DNA of 64,000 nucleotides, taken from Gammaproteobacteria bacterium. GTDB lineage: Bacteria > Pseudomonadota > Gammaproteobacteria > Burkholderiales > Rhodocyclaceae. Each line of letters opens with the position of its first letter. The first letter of the stretch is position 1. Of this stretch, positions 27,781 to 37,805 are shown piece by piece. Under the pieces are notes generated by a model. It ran no database searches, was not told the DNA's origin, and was given only the letters and a program-made list of their open reading frames with translations. A program made the translations under genes and the position numbers. Location of the stretch: assembly GCA_018824085.1 (NCBI GenBank), contig JAHJHI010000020.1, positions 1-64,000 of the forward strand, given 5' to 3'.

Positions 27781-27856
27781 CGGAAGGGAGCGGTACTATA
27801 GCAAAGGGATGCCGGGAGCGGGCGCCCGACATGCGATGCTGAAAGTGGGGAACCCG

Positions 27857-29017
27857 ATGTGGCCGGACTTTGAAGGCGGGTCGATTCTTGATCTGACATG
27901 CAGCATCGCCCGCGCACGTGGCGGCGCGGTTTCCGGCACCGGTCTGCGGGCGACAGACACTGCGGACTGGCATGACGCGCGCACCGTCATCCTGCTCGTG
28001 CTGGACGGTGTCGGCCGTGCGCAGCTTGGTCTGTTGCCACCGGACGCCTTCCTGCGCAGGCATGCCGTCGGCGAGTTGACGTCGGTGTATCCCTCGACGA
28101 CGGCGACGGCCATCACCACCTTCATGACCGGTCGCGCGCCTGCGGCGCATGGCCTGACCGGCTGGCATGTGCGCTGCGCAGAACCGGGGCTGGACGGACG
28201 CGTGCTGGCGGTGTTGCCGGTTACCGCGCGCGATGGCGAGCCGCTGCCATACGCGCAGGAGGAGATACTGGCGCGGCTGTGCCGTGTGCCGGCGTTGTTT
28301 CAGGCGCTGCCCGGCGGCAGCCAGGTGATCGCGCCGCAGGACATCGTCGACTCCGCGTTCAATCTCCGTCACAGCAGCGGGGCGCAACGCGTCGGATATG
28401 CTGGCGTCGAGGACATGCTGGCGGCGATGACGAGGGCCGTGAGAGCCGCGCAACCTCCGTCCTATATCTACGCCTATTGGCCGGATTTTGATCATTGCTG
28501 CCATCTGCGCGGGTCGGGTTCGGTCGGCGCCGCCGAGGTGCTGCGCGCAATGGATGACGCGCTGGGTGCGTGGGTACGGAATAACGCGGGAAGCGACGCC
28601 TTGCTGCTGGTGACGGCCGATCACGGTTTCATCGATGCGCCGCCTGACCGCCTGATCGAGCTTGAAAGCCTGCCCGCGCTGGCAGACTGCCTTGCCGGCC
28701 CGCTTTCGGGCGAACGGCGGACGGTTTTCTGCCATGTCAAACCCGGACGCCTGAGGGATTTCGAACGCGAGGTGCAGGCGCTTGACCATGCGTGCAACGT
28801 GTGGCGGTCAGCGGCGTTGCTTGCCGCCGGGCGCTTCGGTCCGGGGGAGGTGCATCCGCGACTGCTGCAGCGCATCGGTGACTTCACGCTTGAAATGAGG
28901 GATGACTGGACGTTGCGGGACACGATGGCGGGCGAGCGGGCGCATCGCCTCATCGGCGTGCATGGCGGGACCCGCGAGGAAGAAATGATCGTGCCGCTGG
29001 TGCGCTGCGTGGTGTAG
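27857..29017 (+). CDS. Alkaline phosphatase superfamily (type I phosphodiesterase/nucleotide pyrophosphatase-like) protein
   Basis: About 386 residues. The metal/nucleophile motifs are LLVLDGVGRAQLG and YPSTTATAITTFMTGRAPAAHG (nucleophile Thr), with later metal ligands in YWPDFDHCCH and TADHGFID. No signal peptide is visible, so it is probably cytoplasmic. ATG 27857 is chosen because GGGG lies 6 bp upstream; ATGs at 27809 and 27836 are possible. It starts close to, and divergent from, the tRNA gene. Substrate unknown; phosphonate or nucleotide esters are possibilities for the superfamily. Confidence 0.85.
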   Translation: MWPDFEGGSILDLTCSIARARGGAVSGTGLRATDTADWHDARTVILLVLDGVGRAQLGLLPPDAFLRRHAVGELTSVYPSTTATAITTFMTGRAPAAHGLTGWHVRCAEPGLDGRVLAVLPVTARDGEPLPYAQEEILARLCRVPALFQALPGGSQVIAPQDIVDSAFNLRHSSGAQRVGYAGVEDMLAAMTRAVRAAQPPSYIYAYWPDFDHCCHLRGSGSVGAAEVLRAMDDALGAWVRNNAGSDALLLVTADHGFIDAPPDRLIELESLPALADCLAGPLSGERRTVFCHVKPGRLRDFEREVQALDHACNVWRSAALLAAGRFGPGEVHPRLLQRIGDFTLEMRDDWTLRDTMAGERAHRLIGVHGGTREEEMIVPLVRCVV

Positions 29018-29045
29018 CCCCGAAGGGCAGCACCACGGACCGGAT

Positions 29046-29477
29046 TCAGCTGACGATGTAGGACTCGAGCTGCCGGATCAGGAACTGCTGGTAGGCGATG
29101 GTTTCCTTCACCATGTCACCGATGGACACGACGCCGACCAGCCCGCCCGATGCATCAAGCACCGGCAGGTGGCGGATGCGTTTGTCGCTCATCAGCTGCA
29201 TGGCATCGTCCACCGTCATGTCCGGCGTGATGTGGATGAGCTTGCTCGTCATGATGTCGCGCACCGGCGTCAGCGACGAATCCTTGCCGTGCAGCACGAC
29301 CCGCCGCGCATAGTCGCGCTCGGAGAATATTCCCGCGAGCGCGCCGCCTTCGGTGACCAGAACCGCGCCAATGCCGCGTTCGGCCATCACCTTGAGTGCG
29401 TCGATGACCGTACTGTCGACATCGATCGTTGCGATCGTTGCCGACTTTCCTTCAATCACCTGAGCGATGGTTTTCAC
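29046..29477 (-). CDS. Two-CBS-domain protein
   Basis: 143 residues made almost entirely of a CBS pair (about 8-62 and 72-125), with the GIGAVLVTEGGALAGIFSERDY and IRHLPVLDASGGLVGVVSIGD signatures. Such stand-alone CBS pairs bind adenine nucleotides or related ligands and act as cytoplasmic energy or redox sensors; the partner is unknown. It lies 53 bp downstream of rpoD on the same strand and could be cotranscribed with it. Confidence 0.93.
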   Translation of the reverse strand: MKTIAQVIEGKSATIATIDVDSTVIDALKVMAERGIGAVLVTEGGALAGIFSERDYARRVVLHGKDSSLTPVRDIMTSKLIHITPDMTVDDAMQLMSDKRIRHLPVLDASGGLVGVVSIGDMVKETIAYQQFLIRQLESYIVS

Positions 29478-29530
29478 AGTAAGGCCTCCCTTTCCTGAAT
29501 CCGCGACCCAAGCGAAGTTTCACACGAAAT

Positions 29531-31567
<2,037 letters not shown>

Positions 31568-31732
31568 GTATATCCTCAGATCTGCGTATTACCGCGTGTT
31601 GCCAACAGCGCGCGCCGGGTCAGGCGTGCTTCTGTCATCGCAATAGCCCCTGTCCCACACCCGGCCCGGTATATCCGGCGTTGCGCCGATATCCGGCAGA
31701 ACCGCGCGAGCTTTCGACAGGGAAAACCCGTC

Positions 31733-31738
31733 ATTATA
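31733..31738 (-). promoter_or_regulatory. Candidate -10 TATAAT upstream of rpoD
   Basis: A perfect TATAAT on the minus strand in the dnaG-rpoD gap, but without a good -35 at 16-18 bp. It may be a weak sigma-70 promoter for rpoD. Confidence 0.35.
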
Positions 31739-31743
31739 CCCGT

Positions 31744-31771
31744 TTTAGGGGTCGGGCCCGCCTCTTTCAAG
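31744..31771 (-). promoter_or_regulatory. Heat-shock (sigma-32-like) promoter candidate for rpoD
   Basis: CTTGAAA, 13 bp, CCCCTAAA on the minus strand; the -35 contains the dnaG stop codon. It resembles CTTGAAA-N11-16-CCCCATnT. E. coli also has a heat-shock promoter upstream of rpoD, inside dnaG. Confidence 0.5.
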
Positions 31772-33533
31772 TGCCGGCTTTCTCCCTGAGCAGGCGGTTG
31801 AGTTCCTCCTGCTGTGCTGCGGTCAGTCGTGACGTTCGACTGAGTTCAGTAAGACGCGTAATCGCGCCGGAAATTCGCGCCTTTCGCAAATGGAGCAGCG
31901 TGTCATCGAATTCGTGCGGCAAGGCGCCTTCGTCAGCCATGTCGCCGAGGGCCGAACGGGCCGCTTCCTCGATGACGGCCTGATGCGGTGTGTCGCGGAA
32001 ATACTCGGTCAGTGCCGCGACATTGCCGGTCTCGATGTCGCCGTTCTCGATGCAGTCGGCGACTGCCTGTACAGCCTGCAGCCACGGGTCGTCCTGGATG
32101 TCTTCCAGATGGCCGATCCGTTCGCTCAGTGCGGGGCGCTGCAGCAGCATGCAAAGCAGTTTTCGGGCCGGTGTGGATGGTGCGGTACGCGGCGCAACCG
32201 CGGGCGGTCGCTGCGCAAACTGGCTGCGGCGCGCCAGGCGCAGACCGCATGCTTCAGCCAGTTCGGCGGCCGACAGGCCGACGGCTGGCGCGAACAGGTG
32301 CAACAGCTGAGTGCGCAGCGCGCCAGCCGGTACCTGCGTGACGAGCGGTTTCACTTCGGTGACGAACTGTGCGCGGCCTTCGGCGCTGCGCGTGTCGCAG
32401 CGGGACGCCAGCTCGTGCAGAAGGTATTCGCTGAGCGGTTGCGCAGACAGGGCCTGCTGCCGGAAGGTGTCGGCGCCATGCTCGCGCACGTAGCTGTCGG
32501 GGTCGTGTTCCGTCGGCAGGAACAGGAAGGACGCGCTGCGTCCGTCGGTCAGCTCGGACAGTGCCGACTCGAGGGCGCGCCAGGCCGCCTTGCGCCCGGC
32601 GCGGTCGCCGTCGAAGCAGAATACGATGCGATCCGTCTGGCGGAACAGTTTGTGGATGTGTTCCGGGGTTGTCGCGGTTCCCAGGGTGGCCACGGCATTG
32701 CCGACTCCGAACTGGGCAAGTGCAACGACGTCCATGTAACCCTCCACGACGAGTACGAAGCCGTCATCACGGATGAAGGTGCGGGCCTGTGTCAGTCCGT
32801 AGAGTTCGCGCCCCTTTGAAAACAGGGGGGTCTCCGGCGAGTTCAGGTATTTGGGTTCGCCCTGGTCGAGTACGCGTCCGCCAAAGCCGATGACGTTGCC
32901 GCGTGCGTCGAGGATCGGAAACATGATGCGGTCACGGAAGCGGTCGTAGCGGCGTCCTTTTGACTGGCCGTCGGAGGCGTCCGCGTCGATGACGAGGCCG
33001 CACTCGTTGAGTGACGGCGCTTCGTAGTCGTCGAATGCATCGCGCAGTGCCTGCCAGCCTTCCGGCGCGTAGCCGATGCCGAAACGAGCGGCGACCTCAC
33101 CGGACAGGCCGCGCCCTTTCAGGTAGTCCACGGCTCGCGGGCTGCTTTTCAGCTGTTTCCGGTAGTGATTGGCGGCGCGCAGCATCACGTCGGTGAGTGA
33201 GGCGGCCTGTTGCCGGCGCTGTGCCATCTCCGGCGTAAAATCCTCGCGCGGCACCGTCATGCCCGTGTGGCGCGCGAGTTCCTCTATGGCTTCCGGATAC
33301 GGGAGGCCGGAGTACTCCATGAGGAAGCCGATCGCGCTGCCGTGTGCCCCGCAGCCGAAGCAGTGATAGAACTGCTTTGACGGACTGACCGTGAAGGATG
33401 GGGTTTTTTCGCTGTGAAAGGGGCAGCAGGCTTGGTAGTTTGCGCCGGCCTTCTTCAGCGGCAGGTACCGTTCGACCACGTCAACGATGTCAACGCGATT
33501 GAGCAGTTCCTGGATGAAGGACTGCGGGATCAT
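31767..33533 (-). CDS. dnaG: DNA primase DnaG
   Basis: 588-residue replicative primase. The N-terminal CHC2 zinc finger has C37, H40, C58 and C61 (CPFHSEKTPSF, YHCFGCGAHG). The catalytic core and TOPRIM domain follow (VVEGYMDVVAL, FDGDRAGRKAAW). The C-terminal helicase-interaction domain is present (about 440-588). It follows yqeY by 12 bp, the usual operon arrangement. Confidence 0.98.
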   Translation of the reverse strand: MIPQSFIQELLNRVDIVDVVERYLPLKKAGANYQACCPFHSEKTPSFTVSPSKQFYHCFGCGAHGSAIGFLMEYSGLPYPEAIEELARHTGMTVPREDFTPEMAQRRQQAASLTDVMLRAANHYRKQLKSSPRAVDYLKGRGLSGEVAARFGIGYAPEGWQALRDAFDDYEAPSLNECGLVIDADASDGQSKGRRYDRFRDRIMFPILDARGNVIGFGGRVLDQGEPKYLNSPETPLFSKGRELYGLTQARTFIRDDGFVLVVEGYMDVVALAQFGVGNAVATLGTATTPEHIHKLFRQTDRIVFCFDGDRAGRKAAWRALESALSELTDGRSASFLFLPTEHDPDSYVREHGADTFRQQALSAQPLSEYLLHELASRCDTRSAEGRAQFVTEVKPLVTQVPAGALRTQLLHLFAPAVGLSAAELAEACGLRLARRSQFAQRPPAVAPRTAPSTPARKLLCMLLQRPALSERIGHLEDIQDDPWLQAVQAVADCIENGDIETGNVAALTEYFRDTPHQAVIEEAARSALGDMADEGALPHEFDDTLLHLRKARISGAITRLTELSRTSRLTAAQQEELNRLLREKAGT

Positions 33534-33545
33534 GCCCGCGCCGGC

Positions 33546-34001
33546 TCAGCTCGCACTGCCGCTGAGCGCGGCCTTTACCAGCGCGGACGCCTGCGCCATG
33601 TCGGTGCGGCCGGCGAGCCTTTCCTTCAGCGGCCCCATTACCTTGCCCATGTCGGCCGGTCCGGTGGCGCCGACGGAGGCGATCACCTCGGCGATGACGC
33701 CGCGGACTTCATCGGTGCCCATCTGCTGCGGCATGTAGCCGGTGAGTACCTCGAGTTCCAGCTTTTCTGCGTCCGCCAGATCCGTGCGACCGGCTCCTTC
33801 GTACTGGCTGATCGAGTCGCGGCGCTGCTTGAGCATCTTGTCGATGACGGCCGTGATCTGAGTGTCGTCGAGCGTAATGCGCTCATCGACTTCCTTTTGC
33901 TTGATCGCAGCCAGCAGCAGGCGAATGGTTCCGAGGCGGGCGCTGTCCTTGGCGCGCATCGCCGACTTCATGTCGTCGCTGATCCGGTCTTTCAGGCTCA
34001 T
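33546..34001 (-). CDS. yqeY: GatB/YqeY domain protein
   Basis: 151-residue YqeY-type protein, a stand-alone version of the C-terminal tRNA-binding domain of the amidotransferase subunit GatB. It shows the conserved N-terminus SLKDRISDDMKSAMRAKDS and the C-terminal MGKVMGPLKERLAGRTDM block. Function outside GatCAB is not established. It sits between rpsU and dnaG, behind an attenuator-like terminator. Confidence 0.95.
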   Translation of the reverse strand: MSLKDRISDDMKSAMRAKDSARLGTIRLLLAAIKQKEVDERITLDDTQITAVIDKMLKQRRDSISQYEGAGRTDLADAEKLELEVLTGYMPQQMGTDEVRGVIAEVIASVGATGPADMGKVMGPLKERLAGRTDMAQASALVKAALSGSAS

Positions 34002-34035
34002 GGTGTGCGCTCGCGAGTGATGGGTTCAACAGACA

Positions 34036-34083
34036 CAAAAAGCCGGGCCGCCATTCCGCATGCGGTTCTGGCGATCCCGGCTT
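34036..34083 (-). terminator. Rho-independent terminator/attenuator after rpsU
   Basis: On the minus strand AAGCCGGG pairs with CCCGGCTT around an inner hairpin containing CCGCATGCGG, followed by a T-run. It lies between rpsU and yqeY, matching the partial terminator known in the E. coli macromolecular synthesis operon. Confidence 0.8.
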
Positions 34084-34094
34084 GTCGTGCGCAA

Positions 34095-34110
34095 GCCCCG
34101 CATGCGGGGC
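34095..34110. repeat. Perfect 16-bp palindrome after rpsU
   Basis: GCCCCGCATGCGGGGC, 7 bp beyond the rpsU stop on the minus strand. It shares the core CCGCATGCGG with the adjacent terminator (34056-34065), giving two consecutive hairpins. Confidence 0.7.
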
Positions 34111-34117
34111 CCGGCGA

Positions 34118-34330
34118 TCAGTACATCTTCGGCGGCAGGGTCTGGCTGCGCAGCCGCTTGTGATGACGCTTCACGGCGGCGGCCAGCTTGCGCTTGCGCT
34201 CGGCGGTCGGCTTTTCGTAGAACTCGCGCGAACGCAGTTCGGTCAGCGTGCCTGCTTTTTCGATGGTGCGCTTGAAGCGGCGGATGGCAACTTCAAACGG
34301 CTCGTTTTCCTTGACGCGAATACCCGGCAT
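34118..34330 (-). CDS. rpsU: Ribosomal protein bS21
   Basis: 70-residue basic 30S protein that helps initiation near the anti-Shine-Dalgarno helix. The sequence [19 protein letters not shown] and the Lys/Arg-rich C-terminus identify S21. It heads the operon with yqeY, dnaG and rpoD. A strong promoter lies upstream and a terminator-like hairpin immediately downstream, which would let S21 be made in excess over primase and sigma factor. Confidence 0.98.
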   Translation of the reverse strand: MPGIRVKENEPFEVAIRRFKRTIEKAGTLTELRSREFYEKPTAERKRKLAAAVKRHHKRLRSQTLPPKMY

Positions 34331-34393
34331 ACAGCAAGCCCTCAATGGCGCGCCCGCTGTCTGAAGCAGCGAACGCATAACGGAAAGCCGGTG

Positions 34394-34422
34394 AGTATAT
34401 CGTCGAATCCGCCACCTGCCAA
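34394..34422 (-). promoter_or_regulatory. Sigma-70 promoter of rpsU operon
   Basis: Minus strand TTGGCA, 17 bp, TATACT: 5 of 6 matches in both the -35 and the -10 with ideal spacing. The predicted start near 34387 leaves a leader of about 57 bases. Confidence 0.8.
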
Positions 34423-34445
34423 GTCCGGCGATGCTCCAGTGTACG

Positions 34446-34451
34446 TACAAT
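34446..34451 (+). promoter_or_regulatory. Candidate -10 TACAAT of tsaD
   Basis: It ends 7 bp before the tsaD ATG at 34459, and no ribosome-binding site is seen. A transcript from this element would be leaderless. Confidence 0.35.
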
Positions 34452-34458
34452 GCACGGC

Positions 34459-35469
34459 ATGTGGATTCTTGGCATTGAATCATCCTGCGACGAAACCGGG
34501 CTCGCGCTGTATCACGACAGCCGCGGGCTGGTTGCGCACGCGGTGCATTCGCAGATCGATCTTCACCAGGCTTACGGCGGCGTGGTGCCGGAGCTGGCAT
34601 CACGTGACCACGTCCGGCGCATCGTGCCCCTGTATCGGCAGGTGCTTGCCCGGGCGGGCATGGCGCAGACGGATATCGACGCAGTCGCCTACACCGCAGG
34701 CCCGGGATTGGCTGGTGCGTTGCTGGTCGGAGCGGCGTTTGCCGAGTCGCTTGCGTTTGCGCTGGGGCGACCGGCAATCCCCATCCATCACCTCGAAGGG
34801 CATCTGCTGTCCCCCTTGCTTTCGGCGGCCCCGCCGGTCTATCCGTTCGTTGCGCTGCTCGTGTCCGGTGGCCATACGCAGCTGATGCGGGTGGCCGGTG
34901 TCGGCGACTACGTACTGCTCGGCGAAACGCTGGACGACGCGGCGGGCGAGGCGTTCGACAAGACGGCCAAGTTGCTCGGCCTGCCTTATCCGGGCGGGCC
35001 GGCGCTGGCAGCGCTCGCGCAGCAGGGGGTTGCCGGGCGCCTTCGCCTGCCACGGCCGATGCTCAATAGCGGAGACCTCGATTTCAGCTTCTCGGGATTG
35101 AAAACGGCGGTGCTCAACGCCATGAACAAAGGGGTGACTGGCGGGGCGCGTGCCGACCTGGCTGCCGAATTCCAGGAGGCCGCCGTTGACGTGCTGGTGG
35201 CGAAGTCGCTTGCCGCGCTGCGCCAGACCCGCCTGAACCAGCTGGTGGTTGCCGGCGGTGTGGGCGCCAATCGGCGGCTGCGCGAGCGACTCGATGTGGA
35301 AATGGCGCAGCGTCAGGGGCGCGTGTTCTATCCGGAGCTCGAGTTGTGTACCGACAACGGCGCGATGATCGCATTTGCTGGCGCCCAACGTTTGCTTGCG
35401 GGGCGGGCGGTGGCGACGGGCGAGCACGCCATCGCGGTCAGGCCGCGCTGGGCGCTGGATACGCTCTGA
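34459..35469 (+). CDS. tsaD: tRNA N6-threonylcarbamoyladenosine transferase TsaD
   Basis: 336-residue ASKHA-fold enzyme that transfers the threonylcarbamoyl group to A37 of ANN-decoding tRNAs with TsaB, TsaC and TsaE. The N-terminus is [12 protein letters not shown]; the metal site H-x3-H is HLEGH (H111, H115). [19 protein letters not shown] and DNGAMIAF are the other family blocks. ATG 34459 gives the standard N-terminus; ATG 34450 is possible. It is divergent from rpsU, as in many proteobacteria. Confidence 0.97.
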   Translation: MWILGIESSCDETGLALYHDSRGLVAHAVHSQIDLHQAYGGVVPELASRDHVRRIVPLYRQVLARAGMAQTDIDAVAYTAGPGLAGALLVGAAFAESLAFALGRPAIPIHHLEGHLLSPLLSAAPPVYPFVALLVSGGHTQLMRVAGVGDYVLLGETLDDAAGEAFDKTAKLLGLPYPGGPALAALAQQGVAGRLRLPRPMLNSGDLDFSFSGLKTAVLNAMNKGVTGGARADLAAEFQEAAVDVLVAKSLAALRQTRLNQLVVAGGVGANRRLRERLDVEMAQRQGRVFYPELELCTDNGAMIAFAGAQRLLAGRAVATGEHAIAVRPRWALDTL

Positions 35470-35476
35470 AGCGACG

Positions 35477-36091
35477 TTACCCGGCGGTTGCCTTCTTCCT
35501 GCCGATCCGGCTTTCCGTTCCGTTCATCAGGCGACGGATATTGACGGCGTGGCGCCATATCAGCAGTCCCGACATCGCCGCAAAGGCGCCGCACACGGTT
35601 GCCGACCCGGTGATGAGCAAACCGCTGACCGGCGCGCTGCAGGCGGCGATCAGCGCTGCCAGCGACGAATAGCGGGTCAGTACGGCGACGGCCAGCCAGA
35701 TGCCCAGCGCGATGAGTCCGGAGGCCGGCACGGCAGCCAGCATGACGCCAGCTGCCGTGGCGACACCTTTGCCGCCGCGAAAACCGAGCGTGACCGGGAA
35801 GACGTGACCGACAAAGGCGGCGACGCCCGCCAGCAGCGCGGCGACGTCACCCAGACCCATCCAGCGCGTAAGCCAGACAGCCGCAACACCCTTGAGGGCG
35901 TCGCCGATCAGCGTCAGTGCGGCGGCCAGCTTGTTGCCCGAGCGCAGCACATTGGTGGCGCCCGGGTTGCCGGAGCCGTAGCTGCGCGGGTCGGCCAGAC
36001 CGAAGATCCGGCTGGAAATCAGGGCGAACGGAATGCAGCCGAGTGCGTAGCCCACGGCGATCGCGATGGCGTTACTGTAGGGAAGGCTCAC
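35477..36091 (-). CDS. plsY: Glycerol-3-phosphate acyltransferase PlsY
   Basis: Integral-membrane enzyme that transfers acyl from acyl-phosphate to glycerol-3-phosphate, 204 residues. Signature blocks are GCIPFALISSRIFGLADPRSYG, SGNPGATNVLRSG and GFRGGKGVATAAGVML. A GTG at 36091 is the start that best fits the family N-terminus; no clear Shine-Dalgarno is seen. It converges with tsaD (7-bp gap) and is divergent from folB. Confidence 0.95.
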   Translation of the reverse strand: MSLPYSNAIAIAVGYALGCIPFALISSRIFGLADPRSYGSGNPGATNVLRSGNKLAAALTLIGDALKGVAAVWLTRWMGLGDVAALLAGVAAFVGHVFPVTLGFRGGKGVATAAGVMLAAVPASGLIALGIWLAVAVLTRYSSLAALIAACSAPVSGLLITGSATVCGAFAAMSGLLIWRHAVNIRRLMNGTESRIGRKKATAG

Positions 36092-36111
36092 GATATGCGA
36101 CGGGTCGGACG

Positions 36112-36129
36112 TAGAATCCGGCCATTCTA
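36112..36129. promoter_or_regulatory. Symmetric divergent -10 elements for folB and plsY
   Basis: TAGAATCCGGCCATTCTA contains TAGAAT on each strand (36112-36117 rightward, 36124-36129 leftward) around CCGGCC. Each would start transcription 25-32 bases before its gene. No -35 hexamers are recognisable on either side. Confidence 0.45.
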
Positions 36130-36154
36130 GTTCCACACGGGCAGCAAGCGAGAC

Positions 36155-36514
36155 ATGGACTGCATATTCATCGAAGGCATGAAGGTGACGGCCTCGGTCG
36201 GCATTTACGCACGCGAGCGCGCGCACACTCAGCAGCTTGAGATCAGCATGACGTTCGGTGTCCCGGATGCGGCGGCGCAAAACGACGACATCAACGACAC
36301 GATCGATTACGCCGAAGTGGTCAATCGCATTCGTGCCGAATTGGGGCAGCGCCACTTCAATCTGCTGGAGACGCTCGGCGAATTCGTCATCAGCATGATG
36401 CTCGACGATTTCCGTGCGTCCTGGGTCAGGATTTCAATTGCCAAGACCGGCATCATGAAAGATGTCCGGCAGGTCGGTGTCACGATAGAACGGAGCCGGG
36501 TGGCGTCAGCGTGA
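36155..36514 (+). CDS. folB: Dihydroneopterin aldolase
   Basis: 119-residue enzyme of folate synthesis that makes 6-hydroxymethyl-dihydropterin. The N-terminus MDCIFIEGMKVTASVGIYARER and the central DTIDYAEVVNRI and FNLLETLGEFV blocks identify FolB. The 3' end overlaps the converging ogt gene by 35 bp. It is divergent from plsY across 63 bp. Confidence 0.95.
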   Translation: MDCIFIEGMKVTASVGIYARERAHTQQLEISMTFGVPDAAAQNDDINDTIDYAEVVNRIRAELGQRHFNLLETLGEFVISMMLDDFRASWVRISIAKTGIMKDVRQVGVTIERSRVASA

Positions 36515-37019
36515 ATGCCGTGCACGCGGCTTCGTGGTTCAGCAGCCAGCGTTTGATGCCCGGCAGAAAGCCCTCGGTCGAGTGAGCGAATCCGCCCAGT
36601 GCGCCGCCGGCGGCGGTGACGCGGTGGCAGGGCACGATGACCGGTAGCGGATTGGCGCCGCAGGCTGCGCCGACCGCGCGCGCCGAACTGCCGACGCGGC
36701 GGGCAACATCACCATATGTCAGGGTGTGGCCGGGCGCGATGCCGTTCAGCACCTGCCACACCGCCTGTTGGTGCGCGCTGCCGGCGCTTGCCAGCGGCAG
36801 GTCAAAGCAGAAGTGCGGATCGAGCAGATAGGCCGTCAACTGCCTGACGGCCTCGGCGGCAATCGGATTGGGATTGGGATTGCGCGCGGTTTCTGCAATG
36901 CGTTCGGGCAGGAACTCGATCGACAGGACTGCGGCATCCGTCGTCACGATACCCAGTGCGAAACCGGGTGCGCCGACGATGGCGTCCCAGCGAGGCGCGT
37001 GGCCGGGCGAGGCGGTCAT
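36480..37019 (-). CDS. ogt: Methylated-DNA--protein-cysteine methyltransferase
   Basis: Suicide repair protein for O6-methylguanine, 179 residues. The acceptor Cys is C131 in PVIVPCHRV, with the helix-turn-helix region TYGDVARRVGSSARAVGAAC before it and GGFAHSTEGFLPGIKRWLL after. The start overlaps the stop of the upstream chalcone-isomerase-like gene by 4 bp, so the two are cotranscribed. The 3' end overlaps folB tail to tail. Confidence 0.95.
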   Translation of the reverse strand: MTASPGHAPRWDAIVGAPGFALGIVTTDAAVLSIEFLPERIAETARNPNPNPIAAEAVRQLTAYLLDPHFCFDLPLASAGSAHQQAVWQVLNGIAPGHTLTYGDVARRVGSSARAVGAACGANPLPVIVPCHRVTAAGGALGGFAHSTEGFLPGIKRWLLNHEAACTAFTLTPPGSVLS

Positions 37020-37603
37020 TCAGGGCTCCGGGTGCCGCCGAGCAACAGCGTCTTGAGATCATCCTGTGTCGGTTTCGGGCCGATCCAGATCGCAAGCAGG
37101 CCGCGATAGAAGTCTTCTCCGGGGATCGCCGTGCCGGTTTCCGTGCCGTCGACCATGATGCGAGTGCCGCGTCCCGGAATCCAGTCCAGTGCCACGCGGC
37201 TGCCTTTCCGGACCTCCTGGAGCGCCAGCAGGTCGTTCGAAAAAGCCTGGATGCGCGGCTGCATGGCTTCGAACTCATCGGCCGGCAGATTCTTTTTCAG
37301 ACCCCTGACGAGTGGCTTGTTGAACTGCGCGGCCGGCAGGTCCAGCAGCGGGACGATTTCGATGCGCTTGGCGCCAGGGGCCGCCATCGCGTCGTCAAGG
37401 GTGCCGCCGGGGTGGCCCAGGTAGAGCCCGATCGCGTATGCCTTGATGAACGAGCGACCGCGCACGCCGGCACCGTTCAGCTTCAGCGAGACGTCGGCCA
37501 CGCGGGCGGATGGTTCGAAGCGCATGCCTTCCAGTTCAGCGGCTTGACTGGCGAGCGGCGCGCACAGAAGCAGGAGTGTGAGGGCGATGGTGCGCAGGGT
37601 CAT
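37016..37603 (-). CDS. Chalcone isomerase-like periplasmic protein
   Basis: 195 residues with a Sec signal peptide (cleavage near SQA|AE, about residue 22) followed by a chalcone-isomerase-like fold: GAGVRGRSFIKAYAIGLYL is the recognisable core. Bacterial members are not known to isomerise flavonoids, and a fatty-acid-binding or other role has been suggested; the function here is unknown. ATG 37603 follows GGAG. It is cotranscribed with ogt and divergent from the Slam-like gene. Confidence 0.85.
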   Translation of the reverse strand: MTLRTIALTLLLLCAPLASQAAELEGMRFEPSARVADVSLKLNGAGVRGRSFIKAYAIGLYLGHPGGTLDDAMAAPGAKRIEIVPLLDLPAAQFNKPLVRGLKKNLPADEFEAMQPRIQAFSNDLLALQEVRKGSRVALDWIPGRGTRIMVDGTETGTAIPGEDFYRGLLAIWIGPKPTQDDLKTLLLGGTRSPE

Positions 37604-37710
37604 GGAAAGCTCCACGAAAGACGAACGCCAGATTATCCGTCGCGCTGTGGCGAAAATCCGGCCACAAGCGCCGCTGCGCGAAGATGATGGTCGATTTGGC
37701 ATTAAATATA

Positions 37711-37733
37711 TTCAGCAACATATTGTTTTTGAA
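37711..37733. promoter_or_regulatory. Operator-like 23-bp imperfect palindrome upstream of Slam-like gene
   Basis: Arms TTCA-N2-AACA and TGTT-N2-TGAA around TAT; 8 of 11 pairs match. It lies in an AT-rich divergent region between the chalcone-isomerase-like and Slam-like genes. Just downstream TTGGGG-N17-TATCAA could be the promoter of the rightward gene. Confidence 0.45.
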
Positions 37734-37772
37734 GCATTGGGGTGTAATCATCCATCTGTTATCAATATTCGG

Positions 37773-37794
37773 TTGCTGCATGTTTCAGCAGCAA
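37773..37794 (+). other. 5'-leader stem-loop next to the ribosome-binding site
   Basis: Perfect 7-bp stem TTGCTGC/GCAGCAA with an 8-base loop, ending directly before the AGGGGAGG ribosome-binding site of the Slam-like gene. It could affect translation or mRNA stability. Confidence 0.5.
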
Positions 37795-37805
37795 GGGGAG
37801 GGCGC

